64,000 nucleotides of DNA from the NCBI GenBank assembly GCA_964036195.1, contig OZ038458.1, forward strand, positions 1,550,001-1,614,000, written 5' to 3'. The notes under the pieces are model-generated. The model saw nothing but the letters and a program-made list of their open reading frames with translations, was not told the origin of the DNA and searched no databases. The position numbers and the translations under genes were made by a program. Positions within the stretch are counted from its first letter, which is position 1; each line of letters starts with the position of its first letter. Below, in pieces: positions 11,541-21,610 of this stretch. The DNA is from Sphaerolaimus hirsutus (lineage: Eukaryota > Nematoda > Chromadorea > Monhysterida > Sphaerolaimidae).

Positions 11541-12117
11541 CCACCTACAAGTATAAATACCCGAATAACCGGGTATTTCGGGTAAACGTAAATACGTTTT
11601 TCCAACTCTGAATAATTCCCCCCTGTTAGATGAGTGAGGAAAAAATAATTCCCCCACTTGAATAATCCCCCCCCCCCAATGACGGAGGGTAGATAATGCA
11701 CATTTATTTGAGAGAAAAAAACGATTGATGAAGTCAAACCAAGCAAAAAACCTGTGGTTTGATTCATCGAATGCAGTGTAGCACGCCAAGGGTGCAAAGA
11801 TGCAATGTAATGTGCACTACCAATAGAAACAGGACATACATGTGTATGTAGTGTGATAGAAACATGCTTGAAAATTTTGACGAAATAATAATCCCCCCAC
11901 TTGAATAATTCCCCCCCTCGAATAGTTCCCCCCTAAAAAATGTCTGACGAAAAAATAATTCCCCGGGGGAATTATTCGAGTAAATACGGTAAATACAAAT
12001 GTGAGAATTGCATGTCTTCATTGGCGGCCCACACACCAGTTGACACACATGTGTACTTGACATCAGGTACTTGAAAACACATTTTAATGTCACTTTGCAA
12101 CGTGGAAAAAGCACGGG

Positions 12118-12203
12118 GCGGCACCCAGTTGGCTGAAATCCAGCGATTAGTTTGCTCGTGTTTTATGCAATAGGCGCAAGTTCGATTCCCACCAGTGACA
12201 TTG
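12118..12203 (+). repeat. tRNA-derived sequence, possible SINE head
   Basis: CCCAGTTGGCTGAAATCC resembles an A box, and AAGTTCGATTCCCACC about 50 bases on is a good B box. No complete cloverleaf closes, so a decayed tRNA gene or the head of a SINE is more likely than a working tRNA. Confidence 0.4.
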
Positions 12204-12643
12204 CAAGTTTTGCACTATTGCCTGTATCTAGCATAAATCTTCGAATAATTGTCCAGGTAAGTTATCTTTTTCATTTCAATTTTTATTTTGGGAGTCAATT
12301 TTATTCCACCGGAGAAGCTATAATCGTTAGACTTTTCGGTGAAATTTTCATGATCAAATTTTTGTACGACTTGGGCTCTATAAATTAAGTAATGCATGTT
12401 CGGCTCAATTGCTTATTTTCGCCAGTTCAACGGGCTTATCTGCTCGCGAAAACATGATAAGTGGCATCGCGATATAAACTTGATAAACTTTGACCATTTT
12501 TTTATGCTTGGGCTTTACAGTAATGCGAAAACGTCACCAGAATATGAGCAATGGATTCGTGAACACTCGATACAAAACGGCAGGGACCCGTTTCGGCCGC
12601 GTTATCTCGCCCGCGGACATTTCGGCCGCACTCATTTCATCTA

Positions 12644-12887
12644 CCGTATTTCCTCGAAATACCCCCCCCCTCAAAATCGGCACTATAAAATTGTGGTCCG
12701 AGAAATGCATAACAGATGTTCAAAACACTTACTGTGTTACGTTAGAACATCGTTTATACCATCTACATCCTTATATAAGGCTGTAAAAACTTATAAATGG
12801 TGGTTATTGTTGCATTTTTCACGTTTTTCTCTCAAAATTTTCACTCTGAAAAAATTAACCCTCGGGGAGTAATTCGAGGAAATACGG
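12644..12887. mobile_element. TA-flanked MITE (CCGTATTT family), complete
   Basis: Starts CCGTATTTCCTCGAAATACC after TA and ends TTCGAGGAAATACGG before TA, about 244 bases. The family internal block with ACGTTAGAACATCG is present. Confidence 0.75.
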
Positions 12888-12923
12888 TAATCGCGATTTC
12901 CCACCCACAAAATGCGGCCAGTC

Positions 12924-12966
12924 GAAGTTTGGCACACGTGGCACACTTTCGTTTCATCCTGCCGCC
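12924..12966 (+). promoter_or_regulatory. conserved upstream block of gene A with CACGTG core
   Basis: TTTGGCACACGTGGCACACT followed by TTTCATCCTGCCGCCA-like sequence recurs at 58423-58466 in the same orientation. A variant (GGCACACGCGGCACAC) lies upstream of gene B, reading toward it, at 56738-56761. The core CACGTG is an E-box palindrome. Repeated placement upstream of paralogous genes suggests a shared promoter element. A repeat hitch-hiking with the duplication is the alternative. Confidence 0.55.
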
Positions 12967-13188
12967 ACCAAATTTCTCTTCGATTTCTCTTTGAGGATTC
13001 CATTACCATTAATCCAGGTATTATATCCATTAAGTATTTTCGGGCCGGATATCGGAACTCGGCTGAGCCTGAGAATATTAGCGGGATCTTTTATCTCATC
13101 AAGTTTGAAGGCAAACCGGTGCGGCACCTTTGATCGGGTCTTAGCTTAATCGAGTCAAAAGTGGCCGTCTGTTGGTGAGAATGTGGTG

Positions 13189-13195
13189 TATAAAA
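13189..13195 (+). promoter_or_regulatory. possible TATA box of gene A
   Basis: TATAAAA lies 390 bases before the gene A start codon and 265 bases after the conserved block. No clear initiator was pinned down, so it is only a candidate. Confidence 0.3.
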
Positions 13196-13338
13196 TCCCT
13201 GCGATTGAGCCATGCTAATCAATTAGCAGTCTTCTATCATTTGCGACGCTGTTGGCGTCAAACAGTTCACTACATTATAAAAATTGCCCATTTTCGCACC
13301 CAATCTCACTTCCCACGCCCCCAGTTACTGTCGCACGT

Positions 13339-13482
13339 AGGGTGTCAAATTTCCGTTTCCGTTTTCCGTTTCCGCCTTTCCGCAGGAAAATTTTTACTTT
13401 TCCGTTTTTCGTTTTCCGGCAACTGAACTTTTTTTACCTTTCCGTTTTCCGTTTTCCGTAAAAAATTTTTTTTGACACCCTA
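13339..13482. mobile_element. Mutator-like MITE, target copy GTCGCACGT
   Basis: AGGGTGTCAAATTTCCG at the left pairs with TTTTTTTGACACCCTA at the right. The 9 bases GTCGCACGT are duplicated exactly (13330-13338, 13483-13491). Nine-base duplications fit Mutator-like transposition. The body is CCGTTT(T)CC units with no coding potential. It sits in the 5-prime region of gene A. Confidence 0.8.
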
Positions 13483-13578
13483 GTCGCACGTCGACATGTC
13501 ACATTTCCACATTTGAAATGACTTGAAATTCACCGCAGAACTTCCTATTAAATTCTACATCCGCAATCGATCAAGGCC

Positions 13579-13632
13579 ATGGGCGACCAGTCAGAAATGA
13601 GCGAGTGGGAGTTTGCTCCAGCCAAGCAGCCG
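13579..13632 (+). CDS. gene A exon 1 (start codon, 18 codons)
   Basis: Begins GCCATGGGCGACCAG and ends at CCG before donor GTGCCA. That donor is the first bases of the introner-like element. The encoded segment is acidic and polar (MGDQSEMSEWEFAPAKQP). Confidence 0.75.
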
Positions 13633-16600
13633 GTGCCAGTCCCAGACCTTGTAAAAAGCCCTGTAAAATGTCAAATGTCATGCTCATGCAAAGTGTCGAA
13701 AGTCATGGAAAATGCCCTGCAAAATGGCAACCGAGTTGCCTTTTTGCAGGGCATTTTACATGACTTTTGACACTGCGTGACATTTGACATTTTAACGACA
13801 TTTTACAGGGTCTGTGACTGCCCCCAGAACGATGTCGACGCAGCGGAGCGGTCGGTGTGGACGTTCGACTGCGACGACTTTGTGCTCTCCCCCACAAACG
13901 TGAGTTCGGGAATTTGTGCTCCATTTTGTGATATATTCTGCACGCATTGACGATGGCAAATCCTTCCGTAAAAAAAGTTTTTGAATTTTCGAATTAGGTT
14001 TTCGATTTTTTTTGAACACTTTTCGAATTTTTCCGCTAGATTTTTGCATTTTCGAAATTATCCGGTCAATTTGGAATACCTACATCGTCATTTTTGCGGA
14101 GATGTGTTATTATGTGAGATTATTAAGTATTGATTTTATAAGAAATTATTTTTCCGAGTTTTATATTCAGAAAATATTTTACCCGTTTCGATTACCGGTC
14201 GAAATTTCGATTTTTTATATACCGTATTTCTTCGAAATACCCCCAGGGGGTTCATTTTGTCAGAGTGAGATTTTTGAGGGTAGGCGTAGTAAACAGTAGT
14301 TATCGTAGTAAAGAGTAGGCATTTTTATACCCAAAACAGGTAATAAATGCGTCCAAATAGGATATATTTGGACATAAAGACGTAGATTGCTACACAAACA
14401 AGTCTATGTGTAGCTGTGATACAAATAAGCAGTAATAAATACATCATGTACATTGCATACCTGATGTACATCATTCAAGAGGGGGGGAGCATTTCGAGGG
14501 GGGGGGGGTTATTATTTCTCCAGCCCTTTTTTAGGGAGGGGGTAATTCGAGGGGGCTTAATCAAAGGGGGAATTGTTCGAGGTGATACGGTAATAAACCC
14601 CCCTGGGGGTATGTAGAGGAAATACGATATGTGTGTGTGTCAAAATTTTATGTTTTATGCGTGTCTACAAATAAACCGCCTCCACAGATGCTGGCGCCCG
14701 CTGCCGGCTGGGGTGTCACTGTTCAGCAGGTCGAAGACTGGAAAGAAATCACAAACGCGGAACAGGTAGATTATTGTGGTGGGAGTTTTTAATTAACGTA
14801 GTTCCTCGAATTACCTTATTTTTCAGAGTGGAAATTTTGAAGGGGAGTTTAACGAGGGGTATTTCGGGCGGGGGGGGGGGTGTATTTTTTCGCCAGAATT
14901 TTTTTGTCCGATTATCAAATTGTTGTTTGTAACGTACCTATATGGACATCAAAAAATGCAACAAAACCGCCATGTATAAGACTCATTTATTTATATAAGT
15001 AAGTAGGCGGTATAAACCCGGTTCTATCATAACACACTCATTGTTCTGAGTTTCCCGTATCACAAACCGCAGCTTTTATTTTTTACGTTCTCTATACACT
15101 AAATTTGTGATGGGGGGGGGGAATTTACAAACATCTTGCGAAGGTCGCCCCTAATTGAATGAAGCCTGTTTCTGGCTCACATTTGATGGACACATTCGTT
15201 CCGCAGGTCCGGCACGACTGTGGCGAGGCCCTTGTTATGGAGAACCACGAATTGGCTGACGACATCGCAAATCGTATTTTATCACCTTTACGCGGAGTAT
15301 TTCGTCAACTCGCTTGTGGCGTCTTCGGAAAGTATTGTGCGTTTTGCGACGAGGAGATTTTTGGACCCCGGAGCTGGTAAGAAATTCTACGCCTATCCAG
15401 TGTTCCGCATTTTGAACAGTTCACAAACTGCTGTTTTTAGGAATTACATTCTCTTTGCATAATATTTGGGTGGGGGTATTTCAAGGGGGGGTATTTTGTC
15501 GTAAGCTCTCAGACCTATTTAGGTGTAGGCTATGGATGTATTTGGACAAGATGTAAATATCGGCTAGTGCATTCAACATGCCAATTTAAGCATATTTGAT
15601 ATCTCTAACATAGAGACTAAGTTCTAATCTCTAAGTTAGAGATATCAAATATACTTAAATTGGCATGTTGAAAGCACTAGCCGATATCTAAACTGGTGGA
15701 AAATATAAATGAGAAAATCACTTTATTGTATTTTACAGATCCCACATGAAAGCTGTCAGGCTGTCATCTTGTGTGAGGGTGACCCCAAGTGTTCACTATA
15801 TATACCCTAGGGGGCACCCCCCTCAGGCCACCCTTGGTGCAGAAAATAATTTTTTTATCATTTTTTTCTGGAAAATATAAATGAGAATTCCATACAAATT
15901 TTTGTTCCCGATGAAATTTATATTTTTAATAAATGTTTTTCTAGACACTTTAGACAAAAAAGTTTTTTTGACATTGGTAGAGTGTAAGTACGTGCAACTT
16001 TTCTACCCCCTCAGAAACCCCAGAAGCCCCACACAATGATGGCCTTGTTGATCAAATTAAAAAATTTTTTTGGAGAAAAACATAGGTTAGAAAAAGTGGA
16101 CAATCCACTATCCCAAGCTATTTATGGAGCACATGGGGGCCAGAATTGGCTCGCTCAGTGTCAGGGGCAACATATGGCTGCTCCTGGGCCCCGTTTTTGC
16201 ACTTATGTATTTTTTATAGCAAATGATAAAAACAGCCCTGTGTAAAGAGGGCACTCACGTGACAGCGCGTCCAGCGCCTGCAGTGTCATGATGCTAATCA
16301 CAAAATACTTGTGCCCATTCAATGTGGGCACTAATTATCTGATAAAAACCTATAGGGGCCGATGGGCAATGTGCCCTGTATCTAGTGTGACTGGCCCAGA
16401 CAAAAAAAGAGGCCATGTCCAGAAAATCAAAAATCACAGTTTTTTAATTACAACCACAATTTAGGTAATCACAAAGTTTAAAATCATTGTTGACATGGCT
16501 TTGTGGCACATGTCTGTATATTGGGGGTAATTTTTGTGTGGGGGAGTTGGCTGGGGGTCGAAATATACCCCCTACTTACCAGTGGGTCAAAAGATGGCTT

Positions 16601-18610
16601 TGGGCAAGCCACAAGGAATTTTTATTTTTTGAAAAACCACCAACACAAGTGTATTCATCACTTGTGTTGTCAGCACACCAAAAAAAGGCTGCACACTTTA
16701 CCGCAGCCATATTTTGTGTGTTTTTTTGAAAATTCTCATTTATATTTTCCAGGAAAAAATTGGCAAATTTTTTTCATTTATCTGTAGCAGCAGAACAGGG
16801 GGGTGCCATGGGGTGCCACTTGGCATTTATGTAGGCAAATGTTGTGGGCACCCCCACAACAAATGGCAGCCATATTGGGCTGCACGTTTCCCTGTGAGAT
16901 TGTGATGAAAAATGAGGTACCTGATTTCTCATTTAAATGTGCCACCAGTTTATATCTTGTCCAAAAACATCCGTAGGCTACTGTATTTCTAGAGATGCGA
17001 ATTTTATGTTCAAATTCCATAGTTTGTCGACATTTGTCGAAAATTTTTCATTTCTTTTGCCAACAAATTGTGAAATGTTGACGTAAAATACAGTAGAATT
17101 CATATCTCGAGAACTACTGGTGGTTTTTGAAAAAAATTTTGACACGTAGATATTGGTTAGTGCCTTAGACATGTCAATTCATGCTTAAAACTTCCATCTT
17201 CGGCGAGCTGTAGCCTGTAAGTCCTCCATGAACTGTTACAAAACTAGCGCACGCAGCGCTAATAAGGGTGTCAAATTTCCGTTTTCCGTTTTCCGTTGGC
17301 AAATTTTTTCCGTTTTCCGTTCCGTTTTCCGGCCGCTGAAAATTTTTTTCCGTTTCCGATTCCGTCAAAAAATTTTTTTGACACCCTAGCGCTAATACGG
17401 CTCTAGCTCGCAGGGAGACGATGCGGTCGCACCTGCGCTTCCACTTGGGCGAGTCCACGTCCGAAGGCGAGCTCAACCCGGAGACGGGCCGCTACCGCTG
17501 CAAGATGTGCGAGCCCGATGTGCTCAAGGAGTACGCGAACAGAGGCAGTTTGCGCGCCCACCAGAAAACTCACCAGTGGGTTGGCAAAAGTTTTCTGATT
17601 TTAAATTTGGGAATAATTTTTGTAGTTCAACAATGTAAAGCGATGAGTTACTATTTAGGCAAGCATGCACATAATCTGTGAGCTAATTCTTCGTGGAAAC
17701 TCTGAAAAGAATGAATGATTAAGTTGTGTGACATTTTGTGAATTCCTCGTTCATGTACACTCGACTCGTCTCGACAAAAATATATCCGAAAATGTCGTGA
17801 TTCTTTCAATTTCATTTTCTTCCTTCAAAAAAGGCTCACCTGTTGTGATGGAAACGTGCCAGGACTTTGGTGCCATGACGCCATGGCGCATTTCCGACGC
17901 CCAGCACCATGCGCCATGGCGCCAGAGCACTACTACTATTTAGGTGCTTGTACACCACTACTCACTCCACAACCACAAAGCGAGCGATTGTTGTGTCCGT
18001 GTCACACTAGTGATGTAAAAAGCGCCAGGATTTTGGTGCCAAGCGCCAAAAGCGCCATGGCGCTTTCACCTTTGGCGCCAGCGTCAAGGGCGTTTTGTTC
18101 CTGGCGCCAAGCGCCAGAAGCGCCATGGCGCTTTTCAAGTGCATGGCTCCAAGCGCCAATGGCGCCACAGCATATGGTAGCGGCAAGCGCGAAAAGCGCC
18201 ATGGCGCTTTTTGCTCTGGCGCTAGCGCCAAGCACTTTTACATCACTAGTCACAACTAGTGATGTTAAAGGCACCGGGAAAAATGCTAGCACCTTTGGCA
18301 CCGGTAAAAAAATGGCACCGCACCGCACCGGCACCGGTGCTATTCTGAGAAAAATGGCACCGGCACCGGCATGGCACCCCTGAAGATCGCAATGGCACCG
18401 CACCAGCACCGGTGCTGGTGCCCTTCGGTGCCCAGCACCGGGGCACCGGTGCCCCGGTGCCTTTACATCACTAGTCACAACCACATCCCTATACCGATTA
18501 CCGTATCCAACCCCACACGCAGGCGGTTCGTCTGCAGGGAGTGCGGCAGGGAATTTGAGGAACGCCGCTTTTTCACCTACCACAAGAAGAAGGAGCACGG
18601 TTGGTGGACA
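13579..18610 (+). CDS. gene A: C2H2 zinc-finger protein, exons 1-6
   Basis: Exons 13579-13632, 13828-13899, 14688-14765, 15207-15376, 17414-17575 and 18523-about 18610 join with matching phases (0,0,0,2,2). Three C2H2 fingers result. The first is split by the exon 4/5 junction (CAFCDEEIFGP, then MRSHLRFH). The second is in exon 5 (YRCKMC to LRAHQKTH, long loop). The third is in exon 6 (FVCRECGREF to YHKKKEH). Probably a nuclear nucleic-acid-binding protein; the targets are unknown. Gene B on the other strand has the same finger order and phases, so the pair arose by inverted duplication or transfer. The start ATG has a strong context (GCCATGG). The 3-prime end is uncertain: frame 18523-18691 reaches a stop with no clear donor after 18610. 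Confidence 0.8.
13633..13827 (+). mobile_element. introner-like element forming intron 1 of gene A
   Basis: The intron is 195 bases and consists of the element alone: GTGCCAGTCCCAGACC at the 5-prime end, GGTCTGTGACTGCCCCCAG at the 3-prime end. The two arms are inverted repeats (TGTAAAATGTCAAATGTCATG and its complement), with a hairpin centre around GGCAACCGAGTTGCC. The flanks are open in one phase-0 frame. A target duplication is not evident, unlike in gene B. Confidence 0.8.
13828..13899 (+). CDS. gene A exon 2
   Basis: 24 codons from acceptor TGCCCCCAG to donor GTGAGT, phase 0 at both ends, with acidic-aromatic composition (WTFDCDDFVLSPTN). Confidence 0.75.
14222..14626. mobile_element. 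TA-flanked element (CCGTATTT family) in intron 2 of gene A
   Basis: CCGTATTTCTTCGAAATACC after TA at the left, AGAGGAAATACG at the right, with long G runs inside. The right terminus has changed (ACGATA instead of ACGGTA). Confidence 0.65.
14688..14765 (+). CDS. gene A exon 3
   Basis: 26 codons between acceptor GCCTCCACAG and donor GTAGAT, phase 0 at both ends (GWGVTVQQVEDWKEITNAEQ). Composition is coding-like against AT-rich flanks. Confidence 0.7.
15207..15376 (+). CDS. gene A exon 4 (CxxC half of finger 1)
   Basis: 170 bases from acceptor TTCCGCAG to donor GTAAGA, phase 0 in and phase 2 out. It ends in YCAFCDEEIFGPRS, the cysteine half of a C2H2 finger whose histidines start exon 5. Two frames are open, but only this one joins exons 3 and 5 in phase and completes a finger. 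Confidence 0.75.
15524..16982. mobile_element. TIR element of about 1.46 kb in intron 4 of gene A
   Basis: GTAGGCTATGGATGT and TTTGGACAAGATGTAAA at the left (15524-15557) are mirrored by TTTATATCTTGTCCAAA and ACATCCGTAGGCTAC at the right (16948-16982). The inside contains a hairpin (15557-15687) and no transposase-like frame. Confidence 0.6.
15557..15687. repeat. perfect-looking hairpin palindrome
   Basis: ATATCGGCTAGTGCATTCAA at the left is mirrored by AAAGCACTAGCCGATAT at the right. Further in, CATGCCAATTTAAG pairs with CTTAAATTGGCATG and GATATCTCTAAC pairs with GTTAGAGATATC. A diverged relative lies near 17148-17190. Confidence 0.75.
17265..17388. mobile_element. Mutator-like MITE, target copy GCGCTAATA
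   Basis: AGGGTGTCAAATTTCCG to TTTTTTTGACACCCTA, flanked by exact 9-base copies of GCGCTAATA (17256-17264, 17389-17397). It ends 25 bases before gene A exon 5 and so lies next to its splice acceptor. Confidence 0.85.
17414..17575 (+). CDS. gene A exon 5 (histidines of finger 1, finger 2)
   Basis: 162 bases from acceptor CTAGCTCGCAG to donor GTGGGT, phase 2 at both ends. It encodes MRSHLRFH, then NPETGRYRCKMC and ANRGSLRAHQKTH. Gene B exon 4 is clearly homologous (NPETGRFRCTMC, ANRGHLRSHQRGH) and has identical phases. Confidence 0.85.
18008..18248. mobile_element. hAT-like element E1, GGCGCT/AGCGCC array
   Basis: TAGTGATGTAAAAAGCGCC to AGCACTTTTACATCACTA. The left flank GTCACAC and right flank GTCACAAC agree apart from one missing base. 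The interior is an array of AAGCGCCA(A/T)GGCGC units. Confidence 0.75.
18257..18473. mobile_element. hAT-like element E2, GGTGCC array, target copy GTCACAAC
   Basis: TAGTGATGTTAAAGGCACCGG to CGGTGCCTTTACATCACTA, with exact GTCACAAC on both sides (18249-18256, 18474-18481). It shares its left target copy with E1, so two elements landed side by side. Its right half is nearly identical to 44110-44231. Lies in intron 5 of gene A. Confidence 0.85.
18523..18610 (+). CDS. gene A exon 6 (finger 3)
   Basis: Acceptor CCCCACACGCAG is followed by the base that completes the split codon, then RFVCRECGREFEERRFFTYH and KKKEHG. Homologous in place and phase to gene B exon 5. The end is uncertain: a GTGAAC donor at 18611 or read-through to a stop at 18689. 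Confidence 0.7.
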
Positions 18611-18764
18611 GTGAACACTAGGGTTCGGAATTTGGAAACTTTTCGGCTTCATACAAACTTTGCTTGTTTGGGCTTAGTTTCAGAAAATTAAGGTGCAGGT
18701 TTTCTGGTCAATTTCGCGTAATATATTTGTTGGGTATTGTGTAATTAAATGATCTTAGTAAATA

Positions 18765-19185
18765 CCGTATAACCTCTAAATACCCCCATGGGGGTTTATT
18801 ATTTCGCCAGCAAAATGTGAGGGGGGGGGGTTAATTCGAGGGAGGGGGGGTATTCGAGGGAGGGGGGTTATTTCGTCAGAAATTTTCGTGAAATTCAGAT
18901 TTCGTGAAATTTTCTTACACAACAACGGTAATAAACATGAGAAAATAGGTTATATTGGGGCTATAGAAGTTCATCTGTACGCAAATGAGCGTAAAGTGTA
19001 GCTGCGATGCAAATAAGTAGTAATAAATACATAATGTACATTGCATACATGATGTACATCATTCCGGAGGGGGAGGGGGATATTTCGAGGGGGGGTTAAT
19101 TATTTCCCCGGCCCATTTTGAGGGGGGGTTAATTCGAGGGGGGGGGGGGGGTTAATTCAAGGGGGGATAATTCGAGGTAATACGG
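18765..19185. mobile_element. TA-flanked element (CCGTAT...) with G-rich arms
   Basis: Starts CCGTATAACCTCTAAATACC after TA and ends TTCGAGGTAATACGG before TA. Runs of 8-12 G occur at 18829-18870 and 19070-19153. Confidence 0.65.
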
Positions 19186-19728
19186 TATTATATTTAACAG
19201 CAAAAAGTACGACAGGTGTAGTGCATGTGCAGCCCAGATTTGTTAAAAAACTGAACTTTTATCAAAGTAAACATAGAAGTAACGTATTTTGTTTATACTC
19301 GCGTATGAGTACAGAAAATGTTAAGTACCTAATTTTTTTACTTTGTGTAAAAGTACTTTTTACTTTTTTTCTTTTTACTTTTTAGGCTGTGTTAAGCGGG
19401 AATTAGAGATAGCATAGTTGCTGCTTGCAATAGTCTGACGTGAAATGTCAAGTTGTTCCCTGACACTGTGACGTGAAATGATGATGACGTGGAATGATAA
19501 AAATTGAATTTTTCAATTCGCTCTAGTTGTGGCTGATAACACTCAGTATTGGACACGATTAAGGTATTGATTCATATATTATCCTTAGAAAATTGTAGAC
19601 CCGTAGCATGATCCACACTCGTGTAATTAATTTCACGACATCATTTCACGTCGTCATTTCACGTCGAATCGACGCTGAGCTCTAATTCCCGCTTAAGAGG
19701 TGAGTAAACATAAATACCAGTATTTAAC
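19186..19728. other. no gene seen
   Basis: Contains a tract of TTTTTACTTTT words and an internal inverted repeat: AAGCGGGAATTAGAG near 19393 and CTCTAATTCCCGCTT near 19679, with GACGTGAAATG blocks between. This is probably a decayed TIR element. Confidence 0.45.
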
Positions 19729-20085
19729 CAGAGTTGTTAAAATACCGGTATTTTTGGAAAGCGTAAGCGTAAGCGCAAATACACTTTATTTTTTTATTAG
19801 GTATTTTTTAAATACCTAGGGAAGCGTAAAAAAGCGTAAGCATAAATTTTTTTAAGCGAGCGCTCTTGCTTTTGAATATCAGACAACACCCTTGCTTTCA
19901 CTTTTAGAAGAATTTATTCATCATTTATATTCATTATTTCATATTACCTCATCAAACAGTACAACAATTCACATTGTTCAATACCTTGGGCCTCGTAGGG
20001 TGATTGGGGGTAAGCGTAAGCGAAGGTAAAAATACCCATTTACCCGGGTATTTTGGGTAAGCATAAATACTCTTTCGCGACTCCG
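19729..20085. mobile_element. hAT-like MITE, CAGAGTTG family
   Basis: CAGAGTTGTTAAAATACCGG to TCTTTCGCGACTCCG. Flanks TATTTAAC and TATTTTAC match at 7 of 8. The body has AAGCGTAAGCGTAAGC tracts. Confidence 0.6.
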
Positions 20086-20488
20086 TATTTTACCTCTGGG
20101 ACAATGTCTAAGCAATTTTTTTCGATTTTGTACCTAGGAAGGACGATGGAAAAATTAGTAAAAGTGAATGCAAGAATCGTTACTTTCCCCTACCCATTGC
20201 AACTTCTATCACTTCCACTCCCATTCTTGCAGCTATTTCAATTCCTTTGAGTGGTTTTTGCTTTTTTTGCACCCCTAAAAATTTTCTTACTTACGTTTTC
20301 TGTACTTGCGTACTTTCAAAGAGTATGCCAGTAAGTGAGTACTGGTATTTTTTAGCGAGGAAATGTAACCATATTTACGCCGTAATGGAGTACCTATACA
20401 TATTTATAACAAGTAAACATAAATACCTACACTTTCACAACTAAGGTATAGCTGTCACCAGGTGAATAACCAAGTGTAAATACAAATG

Positions 20489-21120
20489 AGGCATCCAATT
20501 CTAAAAGTCGACAAGTCCACAAAATGTGATTTTGAGTAAATCGCATTTTAAGTTTCCGATCCAATTCCAGGCCCGTGGTGCATGTCCAATTTGGCTCTCT
20601 CATGGTTTTCATAAAGTTCCATTTGTTGACAATAAAGTGTCAAATTTTCAGCCCCTAATCTCAACGTATATGTGAAAAATGGGGTGTCCATAAAATTCCA
20701 TTCGGTCAGAGCAAAACTGTTTCGGGGAGGGAAATGCACTTGTCGCCTTCTTGCACGCGAGAACATTTTTGTTTCCGGGGAAGCCGAGGCTGCCTTATGG
20801 GAAAATTATGGACTTGTCGCCCTTTAGAAATCGGTTTCCATAGTGGACTTATCACATTTCTTGCGTTTTTTTCCCATTAAAAAAGGAAGCGGAGGATGGA
20901 CTTGTCGCCTTTTAGCCCAAAACTAAGTGGACTTGTCGACTTCTTGCCCAAACTTTTTGCATTTTTCCCCAAAAATGTCAGATTTGGCACTTTGCCATAT
21001 GGGCATGTGAGGTCAAAAAATTTATGGAAAATGATGAAAAATGTGCAGAAGTAGCCCCAGATGACGTTTCCGGGCCTAACTCGAAATTTTGGACTTGTCG
21101 ACTTTTAGAATTGGACGCCT
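20489..21120. mobile_element. TIR element (AGGCRTCCAATTCTAAAAG), target copy CAAATG
   Basis: AGGCATCCAATTCTAAAAG and its complement CTTTTAGAATTGGACGCCT bound a 632-base element. CAAATG is repeated exactly outside (20483-20488, 21121-21126). GACTTGTCGACTT words recur inside. Related copies are 44794-45883 and 50771-51409. The 6-base duplication and AT-rich palindrome-like targets do not match the hAT, Mutator or TA families here. It has no transposase frame. Confidence 0.75.
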
Positions 21121-21129
21121 CAAATGTAG

Positions 21130-21602
21130 AAATGCTGCAATTTTTCCTGGCATCATGCTCAAGAAAAAAGCATAAATATAAACTATTATACTAAATCAAT
21201 CTAAAATGTATTTGTAATATACGTTTAGGTACTTTTTTCTCGTCTCATATTGGGTCCCCTTTAGTAGACAAAGCCAGTATAACTGATAATACTTTCAGGA
21301 GGCAGGAGGCAGGCACACCCAGAAATCTGGCAGCCATTTTGGACCACCTGGGATGAATCTGAATTGTTTTCAATCCGATCGAAACAACATTGAGCGTTTT
21401 GCAACAACAACATTGCATGTTGGCAGCAGTTCGGAAGCAGAAGCTATTTTGTAGGGATTTTTTTGTCAAGTGCGATAATTTGAGGGGATAAATTTAAGGA
21501 AATGTGGTTGTGATTTAGCAATATTTTGTATCTTAATGGGTTTTGCCAATTTTGTGTTGCAAATTTGTATGTCAGTAGTTCATTTTGACGCGATAAATAT
21601 AA
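21130..21602. other. no gene seen
   Basis: Unique AT-rich sequence without splice-bounded frames or recognised repeats. Confidence 0.5.
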
Positions 21603-21610
21603 ATAGGTAG

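Larger units (their letters stand above)
9055..11610. mobile_element. hAT-like element, CAGAGTTG family, target copy AATAATTC
   Basis: Left CAGAGTTGTGCAAATAC and right GTTTTTCCAACTCTG termini, with AATAATTC duplicated exactly (9047-9054, 11611-11618). It holds AAACGTAAACGTAA tracts near both ends, an introner-like element (9303-9494) and about 1.5 kb of unrecognised unique sequence. Short cysteine-bearing frames occur (FCSKCGKIQLY near 9265 on +, DATCNNC near 9555 on -) and may be captured exon remnants. No transposase was recognised. Confidence 0.75.
8999..11989. mobile_element. TA-flanked element interrupted by a 2.56 kb hAT-like element
   Basis: CCGTATTTACTCG (8999, after TA) pairs with CGAGTAAATACGG (ending 11989, before TA). 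The copy is split by the CAGAGTTG element at 9055-11610, whose 8-base target AATAATTC comes from the element itself. Confidence 0.7.

Noticed and set aside
13172..13461. Phenylalanine/proline/arginine-rich frames, also at 17174-17476 and 27127-27505
   Set aside because: They read through CCGTTTTCC tracts of Mutator-like MITEs with 9-base duplications.
15220..15462. Alternative frame of exon 4 in gene A (HLYAEYFVNSLVASS type)
   Set aside because: It is open, but it does not join exons 3 and 5 in phase and does not complete the zinc finger.
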